Source of the DNA: Norana najaformis
Lineage: Eukaryota > Annelida > Clitellata > Crassiclitellata > Hormogastridae
Direction of reading: 5' to 3'
NCBI GenBank assembly: GCA_964023275.1
Contig: OZ029921.1
Span: 15,417,306 to 15,481,305 of the forward strand
DNA: 64,000 nucleotides
Shown one piece after another: positions 35,885 to 47,815 of the stretch (position 1 is its first letter; each line of letters starts with the position of its first letter). The notes under the pieces were generated by a model. It saw only the letters and a list, made by a program, of their open reading frames with translations. It ran no database searches and was not told the DNA's origin. Both the position numbers and the translations under genes were made by a program.

Positions 35885-36115
35885 CGCGTGCGCCAAGGAG
35901 CCTCTGTGCGTGAGGATCCCCGGTTCGCAACCCGAAGATAGCATATTTCAGAGATTTGAATCTCGGGCTAGCACGGTCCGTGCACGGGGACCTTAAATGA
36001 CGTGACGCCCATTCAAACGGGAAGCGGTAGTGAATGATTTCATTCGATTAATTAATCGAAAAATGAGCAGGGACGAGACCATACGGTCGCTTTAGAAAAC
36101 CGTGTACATTTACAT
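35885..36115 (+). mobile_element. tRNA-like SINE
   Basis: The head has a box-B-like CGGTTCGCAACCCG (35921-35934). The body reads GGTCCGTGCACGGGGACC, TTAAATGACGTGACGCCCATT, GTGAATGATTTCATTCGATT, GAAAAATGAGCAGGGACGAG, CATACGGTCGCT and GTGTACATTTACAT. Partial copies of the body occur at 28,170, 49,758, 49,981 and 50,490. The tRNA relation is suggested only by the box B and is not certain. Confidence 0.6.
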
Positions 36116-36419
36116 AGTAGGTCTATACAATCTATCACTAGAGCAAATGACGTAGGCATACTTCACAGCGGAAGTCGGGACGACGCCGGAAGACAGTAGG
36201 CCTAATGGTTGACAATCAACCAAAGAAATTTCCAAGCCATGGGCGCAGATTTTATTGTGCAAGGTGACCTGGTTGTCCTGCCCACTCGAACTTTCACAGT
36301 CTAGCACGGATGCCTCACTATCATCTATGTCTTTTTGAATAAGTTGCCTTGCAACCTCCAACACGAACTCCTTCTAACCTCTTTCTTATAAGCGCTTCTT
36401 GCTGTTCATAATGACATCA

Positions 36420-37235
36420 TGTGCTCTAAGTAATAGAGTATAGGATGACGGCACTTTTTCTTCTTGATTTGTCTGCTGCCTTTGATACGATGGACCATTC
36501 ATTGTCTTGTTTTGTATCATCTCCAGAACTGGTTTGGGGTTTCTGATCCCGACCTACATTGTTTTGCTACCTATCTCAATCCACGTACTCAACCAGTAGT
36601 CCTATACTTAAATGGTAATTAGTGCTTTGTTGACATGTGGCGTTCCGCAGGGTTGTGCTCAGTACCCTTTTTATTACTGTACATTATAAATCTCATCACC
36701 AGGTACGCTACACCACAGTCAGTCACAGGGACATCATTTCTTTGGAGATGATACTCAGATTTATACTTTGTTTGACACTTTGGCTTATCACTTGTCTGTG
36801 CAACTGCAGAATGGGCCCCATCCACAGCACCTCAAAAAGTTTTAATGGCTTAACTCCTGACTGAGTGCATCATTTATTGAGTTGGCTGGTGCTGTTTGTA
36901 ACTTGGGCGTGTTTGCAAATCTACAATGTCTCTGTCATCGAATGCATAAGTGGTGTTTGTAAGTATTCATATATGTAGGTTTGCAATATACGCAGAATTA
37001 GGCATTATGTTCCCATGTCTTAAAGGAAACCTCTGCAAACGGATTAGTCTCCAGTCGCCTTTATTACTGCAAACTGCTTCTTGCTGGTATTACAAAGTCA
37101 AACATGCAGAAACTCCAGTGTTCTGAACTCTGGCTAGAGCCATAAATAATACTGCATATAACCCCTGCATTGGCTTCCATTTCTCGGAATGGTCTTACTT
37201 GACCGACCATCAGCACATGAGGTTAGATAAAAGAG
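36420..37235 (+). mobile_element. LINE (L2/CR1-like) reverse transcriptase, decayed
   Basis: Plus-strand reading shows, in order, '[18 protein letters not shown]', 'LHCFATYLNPRTQPV', 'CGVPQG', 'FFGDDTQIYT' (the reverse transcriptase active-site box with FADD changed to FGDD), 'VSSRLYYCKLLLAG' and 'NMQKLQCSELW', then 'ITPALASI'. This is the palm-to-C-terminus order of L2/CR1 ORF2, with several frame breaks and stops. It lies between genes C and D/E. Confidence 0.75.
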
Positions 37236-37622
37236 ATTAAACTGTAAACTCACACAAGATATTTTACATTAAAGTAAGAAGACTTCTTGGTTTTATAATT
37301 AATTAACAGGGTACGATTTGAACAGAAGGAAAATTTTTCCTTAATTCCCCGGTACCTTCCAAATGTGTGTTTTCCCGAATCATAGGGCCCTTATAAGTTT
37401 TAGAAAATACAGTTAATCTCGATTGGATTTCAATCACCTAATCTTACAAAATAAGGTGTTCTTATACTACTGTTAATGTGAAAACATTATGAATAAGTTT
37501 ATAATGGCATATTATCTTGCTTTGAGGTAAATTTCGATGTAAGAGACTGAAGGATGGAATGTCGTAGTGGTTCTTATTGCAATGTGAATATTAATAGTAT
37601 CTCAGTTAAGTATATAGTTTAT

Positions 37623-37628
37623 TTTATT
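37623..37628 (-). terminator. candidate polyadenylation signal of the repeat-protein gene
   Basis: AATAAA on the minus strand lies about 215 nt beyond the stop codon at 37,842. Not verified by transcript data. Confidence 0.4.
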
Positions 37629-37841
37629 CCGAACTCACATTACGCAGTTTGCGTTCTGAAGTGTCGCATGCTGTCATGTCCGGAGAGTTTTTAATGTAGC
37701 CATTATTTTTGTTCGAGTTCTTGTCGTCTTCACTACTAACGCGCGATGACCCCGTGAATGTATCTAAACATGGTTATCACTTGACACAACATCTGTGACA
37801 TCGTCTGGTATATTTTAAACATCCTTATTGACTTTTCGTTT

Positions 37842-40800
37842 TTAATTTTCGTATTCCATATCAGACCTGTCGTCTTTATCTTCCTCGTTTGCAAAGTCCA
37901 TGTATTCGTCGTCATCAATAAACAAAATCTCCACTTCCTCGCTGAATGTCAGATGGGAAGATTTTTTTCTCGGCTTCTTTCTCGACTTTCCGCCTCTCTT
38001 CAGAATCGAAAAGAGAGAGCCGTGATCGTTCGAGCTCACGATTTCCCACTCCGGCATGAGTTCCTCCTCTAACTCGTCCAAATCTTCTTCGTCACCCGTC
38101 AATGCCAAAGGGTTACGAAGAACCTGCGCTTCACTTTTCTTCAGTGCTTCCGGAAGTGACGGATTCTTAGCCGCTGGCTCGCGCCATTTCCTCTTCATCT
38201 TGGTCTCGTCGCTTAACTTCGCCTTGATGCCAGTCTTCCGCGTAAAGTGTCTGCGACTGGGTTTGCTAGATGCTCTTGGCTGGCGTTTTGGTTTTTCTAA
38301 TTTCAGCTTGTTTTTGTCATCGACTTTGTTGGACATACCAGAAATAATCTTTTTAAGATTTGTGGTCCCAGAAGTGGGATCTGGTTTTCCATTATCCTTT
38401 TCCAAGGTTTTAGTTTTACCCAAAACAACGCCTTTCGAATGTTTAGGTTCTAAGAGTAGGCCAGGTGTGCTTTTAGCACCCTTAGCTGAGCTCTTATCTT
38501 CGGCATGGCTCGTAGGACTGCCATTTGCAGTCTTGCGAGTAATTTCGGAAACGGCTTTCTTCAAGCTAATGTCGTGATGATAAGGTAGTTCCGTTCCAAA
38601 GCTCTTCTGCTTCAGATCGTCCTTAATGTCTTTGGTGGTCTTTAGAAAAGCAGACTGCTGAAGGACTTTCTTAGGATCTGATACAGACTGATGCAAGTCC
38701 TTCTTAGCACCTTTGGTCTTTTTTGGCGAATCAGACGGCTCTGGGGCTTTTTTAAAATCTATCACGACTTTTGGTGATCCAGGCTGCTGCAAGTCGCTCT
38801 TAGTATCTCTTGTGGCTTTGGGTGTACCAAGCTTCTGTAGGTCTTCCTTGACATCTTCTGTGGCTTTGGGTGTACCAAGTTTCTGTAGGTTTTTCTTGAT
38901 ATCTTCTGTGGCTTTGGGTGAACCAAGTTTCTGCAGGTCTTTTTTGTCATCTTCTGTGGCTTTGGGTGAACCAAGTTTCTGTAGGTCTTTCTTGATATTT
39001 TCTGTGGCTTTGGGTGAACCAAGTTTCTGTAGGTCTTTCTTGATATCTTCTGTGGCTTTGGGTGAACCAAGTTTCTGCAGGTCTTTCTTGTCATCTTCTG
39101 TGGCTTTGGGTGAACCAAGTTTCTGTAGGTCTTTCCTGATATCTTCTGTGGCTTTGGGTGTACCAAGTTTCTGTAGGTCTTTCTTGTTATCTTCTGTGGC
39201 TTTGGGTGAAGCAAGTTTCTGTAGGTCTTTCTTGATATTTTCTGTGGCTTTGGGTGAACCAAGTTTCTGTAGGTCTTTCTTGATATCTTCTGTGGCTTTG
39301 GGTGAACCAAGTTTCTGTAGGTCTTTCTTGATATCTTCTGTGGCTTTGGGTGAAGCAAGTTTCTGTAGGTCTTTCTTGATATCTTCTGTGGCTTTGGGTG
39401 AAGCAAGTTTCTGCAGGTCTTTCTTGTCATCTTCTGTGGCTTTGGGTGAACCAAGTTTCTGCAGGTCTTTCTTGATATCTTCTGTGGCTTTGGATGAACC
39501 AAGTTTCTGTAGGTCTTTCTTGATATCTTCTGTGGCTTTGGGTGAAGCAAGTTTCTGTAGGTCTTTCTTGATATCTTCTGTGGCTTTGGGTGAAGCAAGT
39601 TTCTGTAGGTCTTTCTTGTCATCTTCTGTGGCTTTGGGTGAACCAAGTTTCTGTAGGTCTTTCTTGATATCTTCTGTGGCTTTGGGTGAACCAAGTTTCT
39701 GTAGGTCTTTCTTGATATCTTCTGTGGCTTTGGGTGAACCAAGTTTCTGCAGGTCTTTCTTGTCATCTTCTGTGGCTTTGGGTGAACCAAGTTTCTGTAG
39801 GTCTTTCTTGATATTTTCTGTGGCTTTGGGTGAACCAAGTTTCTGTAGGTCTTTCTTGATACCTTCTGTGGCTTTGAATGAACCAAGTTTCTGTAGGTCT
39901 TTCTTGATATCTTCTGTGGCTTTGGGTGAACCAAGTTTCTGTAGGTCTTTCTTGATATCTTCTGTGGCTTTGGGTGAATCAAGTTTCTGTAGGTCTTTCT
40001 TGATATCTTCTGTGGCTTTGGGTGAACCAAGTTTCTGCAGGTCTTTCTTGATATCTTCTGTGGCTTTGGGTGAACCAAGTTTCAATAGGTCACTCCTAGT
40101 ATCTTTTGTGGCTTTGGGTGAATCGGGATGCAGCTGCAACAGAGTCAGGCTGGCCTGCGTTCCACTCGTCGTGATTGGTACTGGGATCTTGGACATTTGC
40201 GATGAAACGCTTCCAGTGCTAATTCGAGCGCCTAGTTTGTCAGTGACGTCCTGCGAAAGAATCTGGACGTCTTTCCTATCTTTCTTGGTTGTTTTTGAGA
40301 AATTGGACTGCTGCTGATCTGTCTTAGACTCCTCTGCGGCTTTTGGCAATCCAGGCGGCTGCAGTCTGTTAGCGTCTTTCTTGGATGTTGGAGTATAGGG
40401 CTGCAGTAGGTCGTTCTTAACATCTTTGGTGGCCTTAAGCGAATCTGGCTGCTGCAACAGATTCAGACTAGTTTGCTTTGCATTCGTTGTGATGTCGAAG
40501 AGACTCGTCTGGATCATCTGGTCTTTGCCTCTCATCGACACCGGGATTTGAGACATCTGCAAAGAGCCGCTTTCAACAGATTCAACAGTTTCTTCCTCCT
40601 CTGATCTCGAAAGCACACTTTCCGAAGTTTCAGATTCCATAGGCAGGTCCACTGAACTTCTGACTCTTTTAGCCGAGTTCTTATCTTCGGAACCTTTTGT
40701 AGGACTGCCCTTTGCTACCTCGAGAGTCGACTCTGATGAAATTTTCTTCCCGTTGTCATCAGGATACGTACTATGAGAGAGTTTAGTCCTGGAGCTCTTC

Positions 40801-42202
40801 TGATTCCGATCGTTCTTAGTGTCTTTGCGGGTTTTTGGTGAATCGGGGCGCAACTGCAACCGAGTCGGACCGGTGTGCGTTCCACTCGTCGTGATTGATA
40901 TCGGGATCTTGGACATTTTCAAGGAACTACCTCCACTGCTAGTCTGAGACACTGGTTTGTCAGGGACGTATGAAGTCACCTGCGGAAGAATATCGATCTG
41001 GAGCAGAAGTTTAGACGCTGATGGTGCCTGCAGATTGACGACGGCGCCTTCACTTGGGGTATGCGAGGAAACTGGGCTAGCTTTGACTGATGAGATGGCC
41101 ATTCTGGGACTTACCTTCGTGTCGCTTGTCTGAAAGCGGGGAATTCTTGTCTGAAGTACTTTGACTCCCGTCGACTGCCTTTCAGAAAAAAGTCGCTGAT
41201 TCGCATCTGAGCTCGGGCCGAGTTCAGATCTGCCTACGTTATCCCTTTCCTCGGACCTCGCTTTAAGAGCTGGTAATACACCAGACTGTAATTCATCTGT
41301 AAATTTCTGAATCTGTTGGACTGGTAACGCCTCGCCAATTGACACTTTAACTGTTACCACCTGATTAGATGCTTGATTTTCTTGAGCATTTTGATTAGTT
41401 AACACTGATTGATTGGGTGTCAGTGGTGAAGTTGTTGCGTAATTTGTGGAGGCAGTTTGAGAGTCTGATGCCTGGTTGTTTGATACCTTAGCACTGTCTA
41501 GCGATTCGCGCACACTTTCAAGAGACCATGACTCGTTTTCTGGAATTGCTGTCAGTGTATGATGCCCTGTTAAAGAGGGCAACGAACGAATCCGTCTTGC
41601 TTGAAATTCTACATTTTCCAACTGCAGCTTTTCCCCACTAGGTTCTCTTAGTCGAATCTGTGATGCATTTTGATCACTCGAACGCTGCAGTTGCTGCTGT
41701 GTTGGTGGAGATGGCGGCGCCAGATGCGGTGACTGCTGTTCCTTTGGTTCTGTTTCGCTAGTCTCTCCCTCTAAGGAATCCGGAATCAATACACTTGACC
41801 CTTGACTGAAGTCAAACACATTGCGTTCCATTAATGTGGTTGTCGAGGGAACCTGAAGCTCCAGATCCTCTGGCAAAATATTTTCTGACGCGACAGTAAG
41901 CGAAGTCGACAACGGCATTATATTTTCACGCGATGTCACAAAATGCCTGCTGATGGAATTGTAGTCTTGGAGCTGTGAAGATAAGGAACTGTCACCTGTG
42001 GCAGGCAGAAGATTGGTGGCGGTGGAAAGTGGTGCATCCAACGAAGTCTCCAAATTATGACCATTCTGTGCACTGCTAGCAGTGGGCTGCAAGAGAAAGC
42101 TGGACGCTGGATCCATAGACTGAGCGATATTTGTTGAGTACACATTCGATGCGGAGGGTACTGGTGATTGCAAAATCGTCCTCAATTGCGGTTCGTCAAA
42201 AC
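37842..42202 (-). CDS. terminal exon: 16-residue-repeat, Ser/Thr/Lys-rich protein (second part of a ~2,038-aa protein)
   Basis: The exon begins at 42,202 after GATTTATTTAG and stays open for 1,452 codons. There is no ATG near its start, so coding must come from an upstream exon. It requires one nucleotide from that exon, which the 44,750 exon supplies. Content in order: a Ser/Thr/Gln-rich low-complexity region, a repeat-poor Lys/Ser region, about 28 tandem copies of a unit close to SPKATEDIKKDLQKLG, then a basic region (KLKLEKPKRQPRAS, KPSRRHFTRK). It ends with an acidic tail holding FSEEVEILFIDDDEYMDF. It has no enzymatic domain, signal peptide or membrane segment. The SPKA units resemble proline-directed kinase sites. 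I do not recognise the family. Confidence 0.8.
38727..40125 (-). repeat. coding minisatellite, 48-bp unit, about 28 copies plus degenerate ends
   Basis: The unit encodes S/T-P-K-A-T-E-D/N-I/D-K-K-D-L-Q-K-L-G/A. The 48-bp length keeps frame, and adjacent units differ at only one to three bases. Degenerate units (SPKATKDTRSDLLKLG at one end, SPKVVIDFKK at the other) mark older edges. Variants recur in blocks: the four-unit pattern D-A, I-A, I-G, I-G appears twice in succession in the middle, suggesting 192-bp higher-order duplications. Confidence 0.95.
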
Positions 42203-42742
42203 CTAAATAAATCACAGAAGATGTAGAATCGTGTGATCTAGGTTTCTTTACAATTTTCAGGTCACATACGCATGGCTGGAGTAGTGAACATTTTGCCGAA
42301 GGGCGAAATTTATGGTGCGAAGTAGCAAATATTTTAAAAGCGGTTGCAAAATCTGGAAAACACCCAATCTTTTTGTCTTTTTCCTACTAGGGGGTCGGAA
42401 GTGGCACCGAGAACGGGGTCGATGATGGAGCCCCTTGAACGATCGTTATTATAACAAATTTTGTGATAATTTCTATAGAAAATTAACATTTAAAGGCTTC
42501 GAACCGTCGACTCGCCCGATTTGTAGCTTAGCGTTAACTCGATAAATGACCTATAGTCTTTGATTTTCCATTGTATATCAATTAAATCAACGAACAATTC
42601 AGTCATAACAATCTTGAATCGTCATAGTTTCTAAACGCACGAATCCATTCAACAACATTTATAACTCGAATTACCAAAACAGAACACGACAGAAGCCGTA
42701 TACAAAATCTTCGCACACTCTACCAACAAAGTATTAGCGTCG

Positions 42743-42750
42743 CTTTTATA
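42743..42750 (-). promoter_or_regulatory. possible TATA box, internal promoter
   Basis: TATAAAAG on the minus strand, upstream of the 42,202 exon and in otherwise CG-containing DNA. It could drive an alternative transcript of the repeat exon. Only a 38-codon ORF follows before that exon, so support is weak. Confidence 0.25.
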
Positions 42751-43049
42751 GTTTGTTTCCCGCCAAGTCAACGGTTACCGCTGATGTCAGACATTGCGCG
42801 CAAACGCTGACCACAAAAACGCGTTATGTTTAAAATGTTTGCGCTTACATCGACAAATCAGAAGCGTATATCTAAAATGCGCGCGAACGCTGACCAATCA
42901 CAAAACAAGTAAACAACCAGATAACTTATCGAAGTTACGTCACAAATTTTGGGCGTTTAGCGCGGGAAACCCACCAACCAATCACAAGCGATTCAATAAC
43001 CCGAGACTTATCGATGTGAAGTCATAAACATTTCCGACACAAACGCGTG

Positions 43050-43935
43050 CTTACTCAAAAGTGCAATTACCAACAATATTGTGGATAGCATCAGTAATAT
43101 GAAACCGTATGTGAATGTCCTGGAAATCGAAAGACTTCTGCGCAAGCAGCCAAACACTGCCGCAGGGTTCGACGATTTGCCTGCCTGGATTTTTCAAAAA
43201 TGTTCTTGTGAGTTGGCGGAAGTGGTCACTCACGTTTTTAATACCTCCTTCAAATCTGGGACCATTTCTGACAACTGGAGAACTGCGGTTGTTACTCCTG
43301 TGCCAAAAATTTCCAAGCCAACTTCTCTGTCTCACTTTAGGCCTATATCTGTGACTCCAATTCTCTCTAGAAATGCAGAAAAAATTGTTGTCTCTAGGCG
43401 GTTTAGACCTAACATTCCTTGTGAAACCTTGTAGGACCAGTTTGGGTTTAAACCCACTGGCAGTTGTACCAGTGCCCTTACTTTCTTCCTGCATCACGTC
43501 ACACTGATGCTGGAAAGTAACTCCTACGTGAGGTGCTTGCTTGTCGACTTCTCTAAGGCTTTTGATGTGGTCGATCCTAAAGTTTTGGCTCTAAACCTGA
43601 AACCTGAAATATCGAACTGGATTGTTGACTTCTTATCTGGGCGATATCAAGTCCTCAAATATGATAATTTAGTTTCCGATCCTGCGCTGGGCGGAGTGGC
43701 CTTTTGAATGGTGACAGTATAAAATTGGAAAATTATTGCGAGAAAATTAAATTGAAATTCTTTAAAAGCATACAGGATCCTAACCACTGCCTTCACCAGT
43801 TACTTCCAGCTAAGCACTCTCACGGTTTCACCTTGCGGGAGAGGGAACATAATTTTGAATTGCCGAACTTTCACACATTGCTCCATAAAAGATCCTTTGT
43901 CGTTCGATCACTATATAAATACAGAAAATTGTAAC
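43050..43935 (+). mobile_element. LINE (Jockey/CR1 group), 5'-truncated, internally deleted
   Basis: The plus-strand frame gives 'NTAAGFDDLPAWIFQKC', 'NWRTAVVTPVPKI', 'HFRPISVTPILSR', then 'DQFGFKPTGSCTSAL' and 'VRCLLVDFSKAFDVVD'. These are reverse transcriptase fingers and palm blocks. One TAG (43,432) interrupts the frame. The active-site YADD region is missing: the sequence jumps at about 43,700 to the ORF2 C-terminus 'LKFFKSIQDPNHCLHQLLP' and 'NFHTLLHKRSFVVRSLYKY'. It lies in the intron between the two exons of the repeat-protein gene, antisense to it. Confidence 0.85.
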
Positions 43936-44749
43936 TTTTTCAGTAGGTCAATATATCAATTGTTAGATTTCCCCAAAAGTTGTGGATCTGATCTGAAATA
44001 ATTAACCATATTTTTTATTAAGTTGTCATTCAGACCCTATTTTACATTGTTCATTGTTATTGCAGTGTGCATTGTTGTTGTAAAGTGTGGGCGTTTGACT
44101 CATGCTAATAAAAGAATACTTACATATCTGCGTAAGCGATTGCGGCACATATCACTTTACAAATTTCTGCTGAAAACGATATTTTAAAGAATAAATTTGT
44201 GTGCGAATGATTATGAATTACAATGGCGTATCCAGGGGATAATCCATTGAATTGGCGTCAAACTGGTTTGAGGGTGAAAAATACTGTGAAACTAGGCCTA
44301 AAGGAAAGGTAACTCTAACCTGTAGGCCCTAACATAAATAAAAAGTTGGCAAAATTCCTGGAAAAGTCGTAAAAATCTTGGATTGTAAGAAAAACACACA
44401 AAGGGGTCATAAAATTTGCGCAGTCAAATTTAGCTAGTAAAATTGCTGCTAAGTAAAACATAGTTCTGAAATATCTCGAAGAGTTACTAAAAAGGTCATA
44501 AAATAACTTATTTTAACTGGAGAAAATGAACATTAAAGTTCCTGATGATTAAAAAGGTCATGCAAATTTGTGTTGAACAACCTTGTCAACTTGGTTCCTT
44601 TTGTAAAATTCTGGATCCGCCAGCGGTGAATTTAATAGTTTTCCGGTCATACGAAGAAGTTTTTTATCGAAAGATTTACCTGAAAAATGTAATAAATGTG
44701 CAATTAGACCTTGTGCGCAAGAGACCTAATCTTATAAGTAATGACCTAC
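43936..44749. other. intron sequence, no feature seen
   Basis: AT-rich sequence with several AAAAGGTCATAAAAT-like segments. No exon or element supported. Confidence 0.4.
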
Positions 44750-46505
44750 CACCGATCGCAGTCTCTCGTTCAAACCATTCTTTAGGCGGTTCTGGAAGAA
44801 TACTGATAGGTGTAGCTTTTAATGTTGTCATCTCTTCCGAAAGAGGGCCTACTGCACTATCAGGTTTAGGTGGTAGTGGTAATGTACGGTACGTCGCTGA
44901 AGGGTCTTTGGGAATCTCATCATAATTCGTTACCTTAAGATTTATCGCCTTCTTCTGGGACGTTGTCAACCCTTGCTCTGTCGGATAAGCATCATAACTC
45001 GACAGAGTAGACGAATCCTTGCTGCTTGTGGTGGAAGTCTCTTCCGTTTCCATTTCGTCGTCATTGCTACTAGACCTAACAGATTCTTCTTTTATCGGTG
45101 ATTCTGCTTTCCCTTTCTGACTATCGCTGAAACACGCTAAATAATTACACATGCTTGATCTACTGTCTCTTTCCTCGCTTTCCGTCAAAGTGTCTTTCAT
45201 CGTGCTTCGAGTCTTTGTTCCAGTGAGTAATTCAGATCTCAGCAATGACTGAAATTTTGCAAAACGTTCCTCTGTCTCATCGAATTTCTTTGACCGCATC
45301 GACGCTCGTGCACAAGTAGTTTTTTCACAGGGCTTCGCTTCGTTCGTTCTGCAACCGTATGGATCAGTATGAAGGTAACTATGACGTATGCTGTCAAACA
45401 CGCCACAAAGATGGGGAGTTATGTCAAAACTCCCCTTATCCCAGCCATCATATTGGATATACGGAGTGATGTCGTTCCTTTCCTTCCATGTGTCAGGCGA
45501 AAAGCAATTGTCGTACGGCCTATAAACAGATGTACAGGTACTTCCTTCAGGAGTCCAGCTAATACCATCATTCGGTGGCAAAACGTCATCCGCGTAAAAA
45601 GACGTGTCCACGTGTCGTTGACAACAAAGCGTCACCTCTGCGTCATCGTCATACCAGTGACGCTTACCTGTTGAACAAGAACTCAAGGCGTCGGGGCTAA
45701 GTTCAGAACTCAAGCCATTATCGCCGTCCAGCTCATTGTTGTGGCTTTCTGAGTGGCGGACTTCGTCGAAATTGGACAGCGCATAAGAAGAGTCGTCGCA
45801 AGTTTTCCGGAACTTTTGCGTCTGGCGGTTCGTGGAAAGACGGCTCTTGCTACTAAAGACAGAGGAAGTGTGCACTTCGTCATCAGACAACGACATAAAA
45901 TATGGATCCAGAATCCACTCGTTGTCGTTTATCTGACGAGCTCCCCACGATTCGACCGCTTCCGGGATTTTCCGGGTCTGTATCTGAGGACAGACCCTGC
46001 ACTGGTTCATATTGTCAGAGTCGTGCCAACTATCGCTGATTGGACATTCGATTAGACTTTTAAAGGACGCAGCGCTATCGACAACTTGAAGGTCAGAGGT
46101 CACGGAGGAATGGACGCCAGTCGAGGTATAACAGCAGCTGGCCGAAGACGAAGGATGCCGTGTTGCATCTGGAGTTGCTGAGCGATACCTGGCAGACGGC
46201 AGTATCCTCTTCATGCATGTAGAAGAAGAATTCGCCGACTGCAACGCCGACTCGTAATACCGGGTTACTTTTCTATTTCTGCAATTGGTTCTTACATTGT
46301 TGCTCTTCTTCTGCCAGGTGGCAGCCCTAATCGAACAGCGTTTCCCTTCGTCCGGTGGGCTGACGATGTGGGGGCTGTGGAGGCAACTGGGGCTCCTCGA
46401 GATTCTCCGAGTTTCTTTCTGTTGTTCACGGTTCTCGTCGATGAATGACGGTGAATTGGCCTCTTGTCGACGGCGGCGGCATCGTATACGTGTGAAGGTG
46501 TTCAT
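44750..46505 (-). CDS. first coding exon: Ser-rich unrecognised protein (first part of a ~2,038-aa protein)
   Basis: The exon follows the acceptor GTTTCCGTTCTAG at about 46,525. The first ATG (46,505) starts MNTFTRIRCRRRRQEANS. The frame runs 585 codons to a GTAGGT donor after …WFERETAIG, leaving one nucleotide. Joined to 42,202 this gives …ETAIGGFDEPQLR…, in frame. Content: a basic Arg-rich N-terminus, then Ser/Thr/Asp-rich disordered sequence with scattered Cys. There are short proline stretches (LPLPPKP, PEPPKEW) near the end that could bind SH3 or WW domains. No known domain is recognised. If the donor is not used, the ORF would close within 25 further codons. A non-coding first exon upstream is implied by the acceptor. 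Confidence 0.75.
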
Positions 46506-46540
46506 CTTAACCAAACGAACCTAGAACGGAAACAAAACAA

Positions 46541-46613
46541 CATTAGCAGCAGCAGCAGCAGCAGGAGTAATAGTAGCAGCAGCAGTTGCAGTATCAGTAG
46601 CAGTAGTAGTAAT
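46541..46613. repeat. imperfect (AGC/AGT)n microsatellite
   Basis: TTAGCAGCAGCAGCAGCAGC followed by AGT- and AGC-rich trinucleotides, just upstream of the acceptor of the 46,505 coding exon, in the intron. Confidence 0.85.
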
Positions 46614-47124
46614 TTTTGGCCTCATCAGTCTAGAAGGCCTGGCTTTCATCGACAACCTTGATCGAATGTCTGGCGAGAAGAGGGAGAACCAAATTCATTT
46701 CCAACGCTTTTCCAAAGCTTCAACGCAACTGCCTTTCAAGGCACCTTGACAGAGTCGGATAAAAGCTGCGACCGACCAGTCCAGCGCTTCTTAAGCTTTT
46801 AAAATCCTCATAAATCCTTTCTACATATACAAATTAAGCGCCCATACTTTCAATCCTTACAATTAGTAATCTGTATAAGCAGTAAAATTTGGAAAGTTTT
46901 TGGCATGGTTTGATACGGAGTGAAACCTGTTGCGCAGGACAGTCAAGAAATCTGGGAGTAGTTCAAGAGAAAAGGGTTCGTTCAGCAGATCGTAATTGTA
47001 ATAGTAAACTCTGCATTTGTTCAGCGCTTAGGAAACCAGCTTCTTCACAGGTAAGTGCCTAATCAAAAACAAAATCGGCGAGACAGAGCTCTATGATCAG
47101 GTTGAGCTTCATGTCAAAATCCAG

Positions 47125-47335
47125 AGGTCACGAAGATATCAAGAAGCACATAGCCTTAAGCCGAAACAACAGCCCGGTTTCAGGCAAAAGCATTCCATGG
47201 AGATGGTCCTGCTCAGAGTCATGTCGGTCATCTGTGATGCCATTGACTGGATGCACCACACCGCTCGCTCTCCTTGATCCAAGCGGTGCATTCGACACGG
47301 TCGATCGTGACATTCACAAATCTTTGCTTCTAAAT
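47125..47335 (+). mobile_element. LINE reverse transcriptase fragment
   Basis: 'QQPGFRQKHSMEMVLLRV' at about 47,167-47,220 and, in another frame, 'LLDPSGAFDTVDRDIH' at about 47,270-47,320. This is the fingers/palm junction 'QSGFRPGHSTETALLRV…[13 protein letters not shown]'. One frameshift separates them. Confidence 0.7.
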
Positions 47336-47571
47336 CGTTGGTGTATTTTCTCAATATTTATGCCCTAATGCCTAATATTATGTATATAAATCTTTCATAA
47401 ATTGTATTCTCTTGCCACTTATTAATTCTTTGTAAAATGTTCCATTTTCTTATAACTATTTCAATTCCTAAGTACCACTGTCAATTGTTCATATGATTAG
47501 ACACTTATTTTTACATGTTTGGCCACTTCTCGTATCATCGTCCTAGTCAGTTTCATAACAGGCAGGAAGAA

Positions 47572-47815
47572 TGGATGAAAGGAAAACTGGTAGAAGGAAG
47601 GAGAGAGAGAGAGAGAGGGAGAGAGAGCGAGCGAGAAAGAGAAAAAAAAGAGAAAGAAGAGAAAGAGAAGTAAAGGAATAAAGGGATGTCATAAGGGAGG
47701 AAGACACTGAAGAAAAGAGAGAGGGAGGGAAGGAAGGAGAGAAGAAGGGAGGGAGAAAGAAGGATGGAGGAAATCTGAGAAAGGCAGAATGTAGGAAGGG
47801 AGAAAGGGGCAAAAT
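47572..47815 (+). repeat. polypurine (GA)-rich tract, about 240 bp
   Basis: Almost only A and G on the plus strand, with (GA)n runs and GGAAGGAAGG or GGGAGGGA motifs. It separates the GC-rich block on the right from the AT-rich LINE region on the left. Confidence 0.9.

Noticed and set aside
36180-36370. Minus-strand open frame with protein-like composition (LEVARQLIQKDIDDSEAS…)
   Set aside because: No ATG in good context and no clear splice sites, next to a SINE. It could be an early exon of gene C but cannot be supported.
38727-40125. Regular short repeats reminiscent of a CRISPR array
   Set aside because: Units are contiguous with no spacers, they lie in a coding exon, and the genome is animal.
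38713-40317. 534-codon plus-strand ORF made of SVALGEPSFCRSF repeats
   Set aside because: Exact antisense shadow of the 48-bp coding repeat; no start context, domain or splice logic of its own.
42480-42620. 38-codon minus-strand ORF (MTELFVDLIDIQWK…) between the possible TATA box and the 42,202 exon
   Set aside because: No convincing donor site links it to the repeat exon in frame.
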